Below, one piece after another: positions 21,252 to 33,406 of a stretch of 64,000 bases of DNA. The stretch spans positions 1 through 64,000 of the forward strand of contig JARVKI010000131.1 of assembly GCA_036674765.1 (NCBI GenBank), read 5' to 3'. Each line of letters opens with the position of its first letter. The first letter of the stretch is position 1. This DNA is from Seiridium cupressi. Its lineage: Eukaryota; Ascomycota; Sordariomycetes; Amphisphaeriales; Sporocadaceae. The position numbers and the translations under genes are program-made. A model generated the notes under the pieces. The model saw only the letters and a program-made list of their open reading frames with translations. It did not search any database and was not told the DNA's origin.

Positions 21252-23479
21252 ATTCGAGACAATAGCAATGGGAATATTGAGCGAAAGGAAAAACAAGAAA
21301 TGAATAATTCAATAGGATAGGAAAAATATCTTGCAAAATTCTCAAGTCTTGCAACTTCAGATGTTTGGCACTGGTTCGGTGAATATGTGGCTGTAAGGGA
21401 GGCTTGGACAAATCGTGCATAGAGGCCGCATACAAGAAAAAGAACTGATTGGCCCAGCACATTCATGCCGCAGCATGTACACTGCACCAAAACGAGTCTT
21501 GACGGCACTTGACACTTTTCAGCAAGGCATTATTGGCAGCGAAATTGGCGCATACCCATTACGCCACATCAATCGTGCTCCAGCAAGAAGCGTGGGGATT
21601 CCCGCGAAATGATTCGAGAATCTCGTTGGAATTGTACAGGGCAACATTTGCATAGTCCTTGGGTGTGCTTTGAGAGAATTGTTCAAAATTGATGGTGAAT
21701 TTTGACTGATGGAGTAGTCCCTTACCCACACATTCAAATTTGAGTAGGCCCCGTGGTTGATCATTTGAACCTATATGTTGCTTAGAGACTTTGATTGGCT
21801 AGAATATGTTGGGTCATTTTCGAGGGTGACAGAAGATATGGCATGAGTCCCAGGTAGATCCTGATTTTCAAGACTGAGCCCAACTTAAACTCCTCAGGTG
21901 ATGAATGATGCGAATGAGAGTAACGTCCATTCCGGCAGGTGGACAGTGTAGAGGCCCATAACAGAAAATAAAGGATCCTGGTGAACCTGAGTGCAACTTC
22001 GCCCAACCTACTAGGCATCATATTGCTGAAAGCCTCTAGACTGGTACCATCTCGTGCAGGGGCAGCCGTACTTCGAAGCTCGCACAAACACATCAATGAC
22101 GCCGGTGCATTGCTGCATCAGACTCACCCAGGACCAGATTTCATCCGAGAGCTTCGAGCTGTCAGAAGTACATTGGCCCGAATAAAAGCCTGAGTTTCAT
22201 AAATCCTTCACCTCAGCAAAATGAAGTGTGCGATAATCGACCGTATTGTCCCTCCGCATGCTGTCATGCTTAACTAATAGTATCGTCAAAGATAGCGACG
22301 TGAAGTTCTCTGAGGATCCATGCACGAGAAATACAAAGGGCACATGGTGAAACAATTAGATCTCTATGCCTACGACGGCATAAGCTGTCGTCGCTCAGTA
22401 CAACTGATTCCCGAAAACCGAGAGATATCATCAGCGCCAAGGGCTATGGATAGTATCAGAACTATGTGCCATCGAATTGATCGCCAATGTGGACTCTGCG
22501 GTCCTATTGCTGTAGCCTCTGAGACAAGACGACGAGCATCATGCCATTCCTTCTAATTATGACCTAACTCCAAGTCATAGAAACGGGCAAAGCGACGGCT
22601 AGTGACCATTTCGAACACTCTTAGGACCACAACGAGATGCTATTTTGAGAATTTATCCGTCTTCGTTTACGTCTTAGTCTATTACAGTCACGTATGGAGC
22701 ACCTCCTGCTATATAATATCTGGCCTGAGTGTAAACTGAGCGCGAATGATGCTTAGACTTAACCATGGTGATACTAGTCTCACAAACTGATACCTCTAGC
22801 TTGTTGCAATAATCCAGGCATGTAGGGAATATACACCGCCTAAATCTCAAGATTTTTTATCTACGAATTTGTTACGGAAGTGTAATCTCGGCCAACAATC
22901 TAATTTCGGTGGGCCACGCTACGTTTTGGGATCCATTCCAGCCGCAAAAAGTCGATATGGCCGTAGGATATTTCCACATCAAGCAGTGACTTTCTATTAT
23001 CAAGGAACTCATTCATATCTCATGTCCACAATTGATTTTGTAGGGCTGCACATGTGTATGAGGCAGAAAATCCTTTGCCGCCACCTAGCCTAGTATTACT
23101 AGCCATCGGCTCTCACCCACCTAATAAGGAAAACCTGCGGGAAGAAGATAAGCGAGCAGCGATCAGCTCGGATTCATACCCACAAAACGAATCCCGGGGT
23201 ACATATCCTTCTATTACTTGTATGTATTTGCGAGACGAGCGGGAAGTCTGGTCGCGACACAGCGTCGTCTTGGTGGATAGTCGATGGAGAGGTCGATATG
23301 GAGTAGGCCACTCTGCCGGCGCGGAGGGCGATCACGTCAATTGCCGATTGTCTACAAGGAATTCGCTGGCCGGCCTCGACTACCCCCATTTGTAATACAA
23401 CTCGGGCCTTGATATTCGGTGGAGCGAGATGGCGTAGCTCCGGAGTTCTTGGAGGGATGTCCCAGCTCCGTTTGACGTC
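21252..23479. other. Intergenic, no gene recognised
   Basis: Short frames of up to about 110 codons lie on both strands without recognisable motifs, and none has convincing splice partners. No obvious repeat. Confidence 0.45.
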
Positions 23480-24062
23480 CTAGGACCCGGGTTCCTCGAG
23501 CGAGATCCAATCACGAATGCCGGAGTTGATTGGGAAAGCTTCGTTAAGCATATTGTGGTTTATGAAATAAAACAGAATAGCGAAGCTTTTACTAAGTTGA
23601 AGTGAGACCCCAAAATACGCTAAGAAAAAATCCGCGGACGCCATTAGTCAGAGGGTCGGTTCTGTAAATACGTATTTAAAACATCGCAAAATCGTTAATG
23701 CGAAGGCTTTAGCCTTTGGATTTCAACTTATTAAATTGGGGAATCCAAAGGAGCTTTCCCAATTTAGCGAATTCCCCATCAGTCCCAATCGAATTCGCTT
23801 CAGGTCTTGTATATTTTGGAGCTAAGGAGTTCCGTACTTCTTAGAGATGCCCGCTCATTGTTTGAATTGGCCACCACCATCAATACATGTGAGACGCCGG
23901 CCTAGCTTGTCAAGTTTTCAGGCGCCGATACGAGTCGTGATCGAGTTTTTAGCTTACCTGAGCACTCCGCGCTGAGCAATGGGCCCGGGCGGTTCAACCT
24001 CAACGATGAGCAATTCACGCCCCATCAATTAATGGGCTTTGACGATTGCGTGCAGTAGTTCC
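23480..24062 (+). pseudogene. Unidentified coding-like relic
   Basis: The plus strand reads like protein in short stretches that shift frame: DWESFVKHIVVYEIKQNSEA, then (after a frameshift near 23600) a 70-codon open stretch with NTYLKHRKIVNAKALAFGFQ and IKLGNPKELSQF, then LFELATTINTCETP followed by TAG and SGADTSRDRVFSLPEHSALS with a final FDDCVQ and stop near 24060. Amino-acid composition is protein-like and the pieces are in one order. I do not recognise the family. It may be a decayed host gene or a transposon-derived gene. Confidence 0.35.
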
Positions 24063-27000
24063 CATAGTACGCCGCAATGACCGCCTACCGCTCGGCAATT
24101 GCAGACAGTTGGGCTATTGTAGCTCTGAGGTCTAGTCCCACCGAGCTGCACTGAGTAGATCGACGTTCAGACGATGCGTGGGATACCCAGTCGGCTCGAG
24201 CTTCCGTTTGTGTGCGCAGATACCAACCTGCATGCAGTAAGCTTATCAGGAGCTGGGATCTGTGAAACCCCGACGGCGATCCTTCTCCACGTGTAGTGGT
24301 TGGACTTCGCCATTCATCGTCTTGGGATATGCAAAAGTTAAGGCATAAATCCAAGTGCTGAAGACTACATCCTCAGGACCCCACAGCAAATGAAACACAT
24401 CCCACTAGAGCAACGCATCAACCAGCGTTAGCGCATATATCTTTACAGCTTTAATTATACATAAATAAATATAAAAATTATCTTTTTCAATAATCTTATC
24501 AAGTATTATATTTATTTAATCAAGTATTAATAGATGTTATATTCGAGAAACTCGATGTATATTTTCCTTCCTCAGTTCAAAATAATCGAAAAGGTTGAGT
24601 TCTGGTAGACACTGCGATGTGTCTCATTTCCTATGGGGGAGGGGGGAGATCCTGTACTGTGCCGCGGGTCGGTCCCAGGTGAATGGCTCTCCAATTACAG
24701 GTAGTTAGCCATAAAACGGGTCGGAGGTTGCGATCTAGATAAACTTCGCAGGAAACCCGCTGCATGTCATAATAAACCTCGACGCCCCCCGTGCTAAAAC
24801 TTCGGATGGGCATCTAAGAATATCTTGATACGCTGGTGAGCCAGCAACTTCACTCGCAGTCCGTTGAAGGATGCTCCTCGAGTCCGAAAGAATAGATGCA
24901 ACGAGTACTGTAGATGACCAAACTGTCCTACCCGTTAAAGCATGCTCATTTACGACGACGCAGTGTAATCTACTGGTCAAATCACTAGCCGTGTGTAGGA
25001 AATAGCTTATTTAGACTTGTTGATCTTGAACCACCTTTAATGGGTCCAAAACCAAGTCCAATACATTGTAGGGAGACTGTCTAAGTCTCGGTTTTGCGCC
25101 TCGCCAGAGCGCTTTGTGATTGCAACCGTGATAATGTGGTTGAGTATTGCACATACATAATTGACGAGAATAATAGCCAATGAAACAATTATAGGCCGGG
25201 GTTATATGGTCCATGCACGGCTGCGACTTGAAAGTGTTTCGAGTCTTTTGTTGGTCGTATCCGAACAACGTCAAACGGGGTGGCATGTTGAACCTGGGAA
25301 TGGCGTTCCAATAGCGGATGTGATATTGTACCCCTCACCAGGCAGGTCCCTTGGGCCGCCGGCCGTTGTTGTGATGAGATGTGACAGATTACTGTCCCGC
25401 ATTCGTGTTCCTGGCTGGCGCTACATGGCCATGGAGCTGCGCAATCCAGGTGACGCGCTGGGCCACTCGCTACCACCTCAGGGCCTGTTGCAATGCCCGA
25501 GCAGACAACGATGATTCTTGTTATTAGAAAGAAACTATTGTGACGAGAAATGCTGTTCGAATAGAAGACAAATGGGTCTCGAAGGGGTCCTGGCCTGAAT
25601 TAAGCTGCTGATGGGTGCTCATATGGACCCTTGTATGACATTAATTGATCATGTTCGGCAGCCAGGCGGTTGCGCGCCCGTCTGCATAGCCAGGGGTCAC
25701 CTGAAAATAGGTGAGATTGCCAACGGCAGCAGGGGAACATTGTGCATGCAAGGAGAACGCAATGGTGATTGTAATTTGCACTGTATGCAGCCAAGGACGA
25801 GGCTGGAGATCCGATAGCTCATGTGTGACCCCGAGCGCAACTAATGATTGTTTGCTGTGAACATATGCGTTGATAAGACTCAATGGAGATGATCTGGTGT
25901 AGCACGCATCTCGCCGCTGTTCCCCGAGCTGCTACCCCCTCGCAAATGGCCGCAATGACGGTCGTCGGCAATCCAGATGTAACCCGAACCACAGCCCAGA
26001 AAGATGTGGCGGCGCCATCAGTCAGTGGCCGTGCTGGTGATTATCCGCTAAAGCAAGAACGGGCAGCGAGAACCAAGCTGTTGGATGGGTCCAAGCGTGC
26101 GGTGTGATGTGGACAGACGGGGAAATCGGGATTCAGCACAGATGATGATGAGCATTGCAGCTAGCTACTAACTAGTCGGGGGCATAGCGCATCTCTTTGC
26201 AAGCTTCACTAGAAGCGTCAAGACACTCGATGCAGTTCCTGGATACGTAGGTATTGCACCGATTTTCCGTTGATTGCATTGCGACCATCAACGGTGATGT
26301 TGATGATGATGATGATAATGGGCAGAGCAAACCTACAGAGTTCTCAAAGTGCGATCAGTCAGAAAAAGTCGCTGAGAGCAAGGATACTTTTAAATCACTA
26401 CTTCATGCGCCCCGCGCATCAGGACCGCAAGCGAATGCCCCTCCATGGACCACATCGCCGGCTGGAGCTTGCCCCTTTTCTTATTTGCATATCCCGGTCG
26501 AATCGGGGTGCTATGTGCCTACCACCCTAGTTGGTGCCATCCGTCACCATGTAGATACTCCATATGTTCGCCGGGGTTCACATTCTAGCTGAGTGACTTT
26601 TCGTCGGTCATGTCTGAATTCGAGGTCTATGACGAAGACACGATAAGGAATGCCAACTGAGAAGCAAGAGGGATTTAGGTGGGACAAATGACACTCGGGG
26701 CGCGGAAAGATGCAGACTTCGGCCAGCCACGCCTCGAGCCTCGCTCGAAAGCCTGGTCATGGAGAGAGTCGTTTGAGACACGAGGTTCCTTGGGATGCCA
26801 AGAGAGAAGCTACCAAAAGGTCTCAAGACGAAGTAATTGGCTATGCCTGTAGACTGGAATTACCAAGCATAGGTGATGATTAAGCTTTTATAGTACGTGC
26901 CCGCGTTTCCTGCTCAGGAAGCCGGCGTGCGAGCATGGCCCAACTTGTTTGCCCTTCTGTTTGCTACAGCTTTCACTTCGCTAATGCCCGGGGGGACAGC

Positions 27001-28303
27001 TGATCGGTATTGTGTCGGCGGTCCACCACAGACCCAAGATTTAAGTTCGTTATGTTTGAGCTGTGGACAAAACCTTAAAGCCAGATGCCGCGACACTCAA
27101 TCCAGTCGTTGCCCTTCACATGCGCGCCGCCAAAACCACGACCGAATCTTTGCATGCTGGCTGTCTCGCGATAGGTGTCTCCCTGCCTCTGTCACGGCAA
27201 CTCTGTTTTGGCGGCCGACGAACGAAGCTTTCGAACAAACTGTCGACCATCTCCTTTTTCGTAACGTTCATCTCCCGGGGGGGCCAAATTGCGTCGCTTT
27301 CAACGGTCCCTGGCAGCCCCACTCTAGTCAGCCCCTGCTGGGCAATCGCCGCCTGTGATTCGCCCGGGACGAGCAGTACCTGGAATGGTGGAGCAGCCGA
27401 AAATTTCATGGAGCAGGGGGTGTATGCACTAAGGGTTAAGAGTGTTACCGTCCTCGCCATCGGCCCCAGACCCCCATTGAACTGCTTCCTTAGCGGCAGG
27501 TATCCGCAACTTCTGGCACAGCTCCGAAGCGCCCCAGGCCAGCTTCGATGCGTCGTACAGAGTACCATGTCCCCGTCGCCCTCCGCCTGACCCCCCATGT
27601 CCCTGGCGCGGCCGATTGCGACAGTGCATCAACAGTGTAAGCTGCCCCTGGGGCATCTGCACCGCTTAAGCCTCATTCGTCTTGATGCCCAGGCCAGTGT
27701 TTCCCCGTGCCTGGGGTGCATCGAGTGCAGACGAAAGAGCTTCGGATCTGTCTGTGCGACATATGTACCTAGAAGCAGTCGAGTTGCTGCTATCCTAGCA
27801 TTCTAGGTGTGGGTGCTTCGGCTTTGGCACGCACCCATGGACCTTTTTCCTCCCCTTCTCTAGTGCCTAGCCCGCGCCCTTTTCTACTACGCTGGGTCGC
27901 CCGCTCCAGTTTACACTTCCCTCTCCTCTCCTTCGAGCGCCATTCCACACTCCCACGGCCTGCATTTACTTCTACTTTGCTTGTAGCAGTTGGCGGCTGT
28001 CTGTTTGATCTCTCACCAGATCGATTGGACACGGGGACGCGACCTCGAGCGAATCAGCCTCGAACGCGCTGCTTGCAGCTTGGAGTCCTGCCGTCGCCTG
28101 GGCCCAAAGCTAGCTTCGGGCATTCATTGCTTCAGACCGGATACTGGCAGACGTCTATCATTCCACCGCATTCTTTTCTACATCTTTACGAGCAGCTTCC
28201 AGCTGCCATCACTTACCCGCAGCATCCTTAGTGTTTGCCGCGAAGAAAGAGCTCGGAATAACCCGCATCAAAGTAGCAGGCATAAGCTCGACGACTCTCC
28301 AGG
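24063..28303. other. Long intergenic region, no gene recognised; DENN promoter at the right end
   Basis: An AT-rich patch at 24440-24560 has no frame. The minus strand of 25190-26100 has several open stretches of 60-95 codons with hydrophobic parts, but I could not match them to a family. At 27060-27600 both strands are open for 160-175 codons in GC-rich DNA, which suggests composition rather than a gene. From about 27800 to 28303 the plus strand is pyrimidine-rich and probably forms the promoter and 5' leader of the DENN gene. Confidence 0.45.
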
Positions 28304-31027
28304 ATGGCGCCTTCTCTCAACACACACTCGTCCTTCACGAGGCCGCGCACGAGCGATCGCGATGGCCGACCTAGTACCCGTGACCAGGGCGATAACAACC
28401 TGATCATCCCCAGCAGAACTTCTTCACTGCACTCCCGAATCACCCAGCCGATCCCCTCTCAGCTCAATTCGAAGCCCCAGCAAAGGACGCCAAAGACCTT
28501 GACCCACGCTTACATGGTATGTGGTGTTGGACGAGAGCCGTCACAATGGGTAAAGGCTCCTGCTCCCGCGCAGGGCAAAATTGGGCACATGAAGGGAGCC
28601 GTTGGTCAGTTTTGGCTCCCCGAGATTCTGGGTAGCAGCCCGAGGCTGGAGCAGGATAACGAGATTGCACGATCGCTACACGCCGCCATGAGGGCCTGCT
28701 TCCCTCACGATGTCGAAATCTGCACCGGTCGCAGCCAGCCACACTGTGTCCATCACGCTTTCGTTCTGCAGCAGGATTCCTCGCATACGCTTTATGGTAT
28801 CTGCCTGCGCGTTTGGTCACGGGCCGATGAGAAGAGAGCCGAGACTATCCGCGACTTGAGAAAGCGGACCGAGCCCGACTTCTACGACAACGCCGATGAG
28901 ACCTATTGGATTCCCTATTGTTTGTCTTTCCTCTCGAGATACCCGCTGTACAATCTTCTGGGCGATTATTTGCGTGGCATGTGGATTCATTGGAACAAGG
29001 CCACCAACCTCTTCCACGCCGAGGAGGTCTCAAGGATTCTCAGCTTTCCTGCTCCTCGCCTGAATGACCTGGTTCGAATCGACATGAAGGACTACGCGCT
29101 ATGCTACCAATTCCCCTCATCGCCCACCGGTTTCCAGAATTTCGCCATGTGGCCTCTCTGGACCTGTTTGTCCATCCCTAACATCGTGGGCGTGATCGAG
29201 GCTGCCATCTCCCCTACTCGACGAATTATCTTCGTCAGTCACTATCCCGCCATGCTCACAATGGCAGCTGAAACGGTTCGTTTCTGCGTCAGGGTCTACG
29301 AGTGGAGTGGTCTCTATGTCCCTGTTGTCCACGCTCGACATGCCACTGAGCTGGTGCAGGAGCCTGGTCCCTACATTCTCGGTATCACTGCCGAGTGCAG
29401 ATCACTCTTCACGGCTCCATCTGATGCTCTGGTTGTTGATCTGGACCGCAACTTTGTGCTCACCTCGAGCCCGCCAACTGCCCTGAGCCCTGGCCAGCGA
29501 AATAAGTTTGTGACTCGCTTGACTCAGGCACTCAACGGCGATGTTGCCCCATCCGGTGTGCCTCCCCACCTTAGATCAGCCTATGGTGGTGGCAAGCTGG
29601 TGCCGGCAGGTCAGATTATTGTTATGCGCGGCGAAGTCGAGTCCATCCAAGAACCTGAGTGGTGGAATCAGGATGCCATCATGACTGTCATGGACCATGT
29701 CTGCGAGAAATTGGGCCGCAACACCGGCTTGAAGGCTGTCTTCGGCGGATCAGTCAAGAAGCCACTGATGACCAAGGTCTCCATGAGACACTTGAACGAA
29801 ATTGTGAGAGAGCGCAACCAGTATTCCCGCGATGCGCTCGAAGCCTGGCAGGATTTCATTAACCTCAAGGGCCGCATGGAGACAGAACTCGCCAAGGTTA
29901 CCAAGCGTAACAACTACCTCGTGGAGGAACTCGAGAGCTGGAAGACCCAATTCCTCAAGTTCCAGGCGTTTGCCGAGCAACTTACCAAGGAAACTCAAGA
30001 CCTCAAGGTCAAGATCGAGAACCACAAGCGCGAGAACCGTCGCCTTGGAGGTCTCATTGACCAACAGAAGGATGACAACGCAAGATTGTCTGTTCGTCTA
30101 TCTGGCACTGAGAAGCAAAGAGACGATGCCTTGGAGGCGCTGGTGCTCCAGCAAGAGATTGCCGAAGAGCTCGAGAGGGAGCGCAAACGCAACAAGAAGG
30201 AACTGGCTGCATTACAAGCTACAAACTCGACAATCATGCGCCAGCGAGACGAGGCCCGTCGTGTTGTTCTTCACCTTCGCAGCCTGATTGGTGGCCAATC
30301 GCATCATATGGAGCATCTTGTGCACTCTCTCACTAAGCCTGAGGAGCTCACTGAAGAGATCGAAGCTGGCTTTGAGGGTGAGAATGCCGATGAGTCTCAG
30401 AGTAAGACATCCCGATCCCGATCAGTCAAAGCAAGACTAACATACATAGATGCCGCAGATGAGCGCCTTGGTGAAACCCTCACTCGCGCCTCCAACGCGA
30501 ACAAGCGCTTGAGCTTCCTCGACGTATCCGACCGTCATCTTAAGGATAAGACGGACGCTATCGCTCACATTATCCGCAACATTGCAGAGCAGTGCCAGGC
30601 CGCTGTCGAGAGTCTGCAATTGGCCCAAGACGCCGACATTGAGTCGTCCCGTGTGAACTCGCGCCGGGCTAGCAACCTATCGGTAGCCCAGAGCGAAGAT
30701 CAATCCACTGTGGCCTCGGACGTCGGTGATGAGAGCCTCCTCCACCCCTCTGGACGTACTTCCAGCATTCCTCCTACACCAGATTTGATTCCCAACAGAA
30801 GCAGCACATCCATGTCGATTGCCTCGACCATGACGACGCCCGAGCGTTCCAGCCAACAGTACATGATGCACAGTGACATTCCCACAAAGATTGTCGAGGA
30901 TGATGAGGAAAGCTTGGCTGAGCGCAGCGACAATGAAGCCACACATGAACCCGGTGTCGTTTCCAAGCACGACTTGATCCACCGTCCTTCGGGTGCTAGA
31001 ATCAGCGCTCTCGGCGGTACTCGATAA
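28304..31027 (+). CDS. DENN-domain protein with coiled coil (putative Rab GEF)
   Basis: DENN-domain proteins act as guanine-nucleotide exchange factors for Rab GTPases in membrane traffic. The frame of 907 codons is open from ATG 28304 to TAA. A disordered basic/Ser-rich head (1-65) is followed by uDENN-like sequence (THAYMVCGVG near 68, VGQFWLPEILGSS near 102) and cDENN-like sequence (LSFPAPRLNDLVRIDMKDYA, LWTCLSIPNIVGVIEAAI near 290, IIFVSHYPAMLTMAAETVRF). A dDENN-like part follows, then a long coiled coil (about 515-680) and an acidic/Ser-rich tail. A perfect intron signature of 48 nt (30402-30449) lies inside the frame, so the real protein is probably 891 aa. The target Rab is unknown. 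The Kozak context (AGGATGGCG) and pyrimidine-rich leader support the start. Confidence 0.88.
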   Translation: MAPSLNTHSSFTRPRTSDRDGRPSTRDQGDNNLIIPSRTSSLHSRITQPIPSQLNSKPQQRTPKTLTHAYMVCGVGREPSQWVKAPAPAQGKIGHMKGAVGQFWLPEILGSSPRLEQDNEIARSLHAAMRACFPHDVEICTGRSQPHCVHHAFVLQQDSSHTLYGICLRVWSRADEKRAETIRDLRKRTEPDFYDNADETYWIPYCLSFLSRYPLYNLLGDYLRGMWIHWNKATNLFHAEEVSRILSFPAPRLNDLVRIDMKDYALCYQFPSSPTGFQNFAMWPLWTCLSIPNIVGVIEAAISPTRRIIFVSHYPAMLTMAAETVRFCVRVYEWSGLYVPVVHARHATELVQEPGPYILGITAECRSLFTAPSDALVVDLDRNFVLTSSPPTALSPGQRNKFVTRLTQALNGDVAPSGVPPHLRSAYGGGKLVPAGQIIVMRGEVESIQEPEWWNQDAIMTVMDHVCEKLGRNTGLKAVFGGSVKKPLMTKVSMRHLNEIVRERNQYSRDALEAWQDFINLKGRMETELAKVTKRNNYLVEELESWKTQFLKFQAFAEQLTKETQDLKVKIENHKRENRRLGGLIDQQKDDNARLSVRLSGTEKQRDDALEALVLQQEIAEELERERKRNKKELAALQATNSTIMRQRDEARRVVLHLRSLIGGQSHHMEHLVHSLTKPEELTEEIEAGFEGENADESQSKTSRSRSVKARLTYIDAADERLGETLTRASNANKRLSFLDVSDRHLKDKTDAIAHIIRNIAEQCQAAVESLQLAQDADIESSRVNSRRASNLSVAQSEDQSTVASDVGDESLLHPSGRTSSIPPTPDLIPNRSSTSMSIASTMTTPERSSQQYMMHSDIPTKIVEDDEESLAERSDNEATHEPGVVSKHDLIHRPSGARISALGGTR
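30402..30449 (+). other. 48-nt stop-free intron (3n) in the DENN gene
   Basis: The donor is GTAAGA, the branch-like site GACTAAC and the acceptor ACATAG. Removal joins ESQ to NAADERLG without a frame change. Retention adds 16 residues rich in Ser/Arg. The three signals at normal spacing make splicing likely; an exonic reading is possible. Confidence 0.75.
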
Positions 31028-33406
31028 ATCCCTTCCTTCTACTTTTTGCATGTACGATGGCGTGTTAAGAACTGGGGTATCTACGCCACCCTGATTTAGG
31101 GAGGTTCATTCGATTTCACACCTTTTTCCTGTGCATATGACTTTTATTATTATACCTCCGTCACTTCGCAACTTCCAGCACCAGGCGTTTCGGCTTGATC
31201 GTCTTCGGGCCCATGGCTTGGGCAATAATTCCTTTTATTATCACGGGGAGGGAGGGGAGGTGAAAAGGTGAAAGCTCAACGACGTCCATCTCTTGAGTCG
31301 GGTTGGAGATATCTGCTTCCCGCTTGATAGATTACGAAATCAAGAATTTGCGGCAGTCTTCTTTGTTAAGTGTTCTATAGCTTCCTGTATGTAGCTGTAG
31401 TCTCTTTAGTTACCTTCGCATACTTCTCTTCAACCACGGTTGACAATCGAGAAATGCTTCACCCAATTAACTCCTTTCCCCTACGTGAATTGTCTGTTCC
31501 CCTCCAGAAGTACTGTGGTCATAAGCAAGCAGGTAGACGGGTACCTAATTGCGTTGCCCACTGGAACAAACCATATCCTCACCGTACTATGCCAATCACA
31601 GATTTTAGTGCCAGCTCTTGATCAGGTAGGCCATCCTCGATCCCCGAGCCCTTTTTGCGCTGGTCATTGACTTGTCATTAATGCTAACGGTGACAGCCTT
31701 TCTCTGCCTCGAACCAGACATGCAGCATTCTCATTATTTTCCAGATGCATGTCTCACTCAGCTCACACTGTATCATTTCTTCTAGCAACTGGACAGAATC
31801 CTTCGCTCTCACCGCTCATAACTGCTTGCGGAGTCCGCGACACGCGACTCGTTGCTTTTGACATCTGAAACGGACGTTGCGCACGTGGATAGCCATTCAC
31901 AGTTGCAGGGCCGTACCGGCTTGGCATTACACGGCAGCTTTCTTGCCAGCCATGTCTGTCAAGCCTGCTATGAGTAATGGCATGAACGATCATAATTGGG
32001 CAATGAGTCCCAGGAAGCTAACGCCCTTATGGAGGCAGCTCTGGCGACTAATGCGCACCTAAAGTCACTGGGAGATATGCAGTGGAAGGCAGTTAAGTAC
32101 TGAGATGAGAAAAGATAATGCGCATTATGATTCGCCCTGGTGTGCTTATTCTTTCCATCTGGTATATGGCTAGTTGACGGGCACATGACAAAGTATCTGG
32201 GTCAGGGCAGTGGGGAGGACTCGCTGTATCCAAGAAATGCCAATGCTGCAGCTGCACACCTTGCCTTCAACTATTTTCTGATCTCAAGTTATTTCTATTT
32301 AAAGAGCCTCTGCGCCGACAGCAAGTGCTTGGCCCAATAAGCGCAGAAATACTCCTGAGATTGCGTACAAATGCCTGTTGCTGCCACTGATTCTTCTCGG
32401 GAAAGTAGGTGGGGGAATAGGAAGAGTTGGTACGAGGAGGGACTGGTTGGCCATGTGCATATATTGGGCATAGTTCCATCCTGTGTTGTACACTGGTTCC
32501 CTAAAGACGTATTGATGTCTCGTCTTATTATGACCTAATTGAATAATGAGAAGAAAGAGCTGATCAAGTAAGCAAGTAAGGATGATATATTAAATCACTT
32601 GACAGCATTTGAACCCCAATTAGCACAATTGAGATAGCTCGCGGTTTCCATCATTTACCATATCACTTCTGTCGTTTTGGGGTACCCGATCATCCTGCGA
32701 GCAGAGTTCTGGCGTTGCCTCCTAGTAGATTTCATTATTATACCTGATAAGTCGCATCACTACTTATATGAAGCATGTTATTAGTGCCTCGTTTTACGGA
32801 GTATTACCTCATTCTTTAAGGTCGGGAATCGTGCGGCTGGAGGGAGTTCAAGATCTTGTCGCTTAGCCATGTTTACCTACGGACCTAGAAACCATATCGA
32901 CTTTCTACTATGAAACACCCCGCATCGAACTGTTGGGGTTAATAGCAGCCTGTATGGAATGATAGTTTCGAGAAGGGCGGGCATCTAAGTTTGGAATGAA
33001 TGCTTGCCAAACAGTGCGTTTCATACACTGACGATGCCACCCCCTTTTTCGTCATTGAGTTTAGGCTGTCCGTGGTAGGTAGACATTGGAACCTTTTTCG
33101 TCAACAGTGTGAGCAAATACAGAGCTAAAGACACTCAACCACGGGTAGTCCTCACTCTTGAGCAAACACGAGAAATCTTTCAGCAAATCTTAGCCGTGGG
33201 CTGATCAGGTTTACCACTTTGAGGGCTTTCGCTACGTTACAGATCTGATAGTGACCAGAAGCTGAGACATCGTGTCTCACTAAAAACGGCAATTTTTACG
33301 ATTAGGGAGACTTTGGTTGCCATTTCAGCATATCCTGCCACCACCAGTCGACTGAGGCCTCTATATTCCGTGATCATTTACACGCCACACCATTACGGCT
33401 TACATC
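31028..33406. other. Intergenic, no gene recognised
   Basis: The region spans 2.4 kb with frames under 85 codons, none convincing. The first 250 nt are probably the DENN 3' UTR; a G-rich run GGGGAGGGAGGGGAGG occurs near 31244. The remainder is AT-leaning. Confidence 0.5.

Noticed and set aside
25189..26107. Minus-strand hydrophobic open stretches resembling a transporter
   Set aside because: I could not find an ordered set of family motifs or splice sites linking them, so no gene is called.
27063..27598. Opposing open frames of 175 and 160 codons
   Set aside because: Both strands are open in the same GC-rich interval, and neither product has a domain or splice partner.
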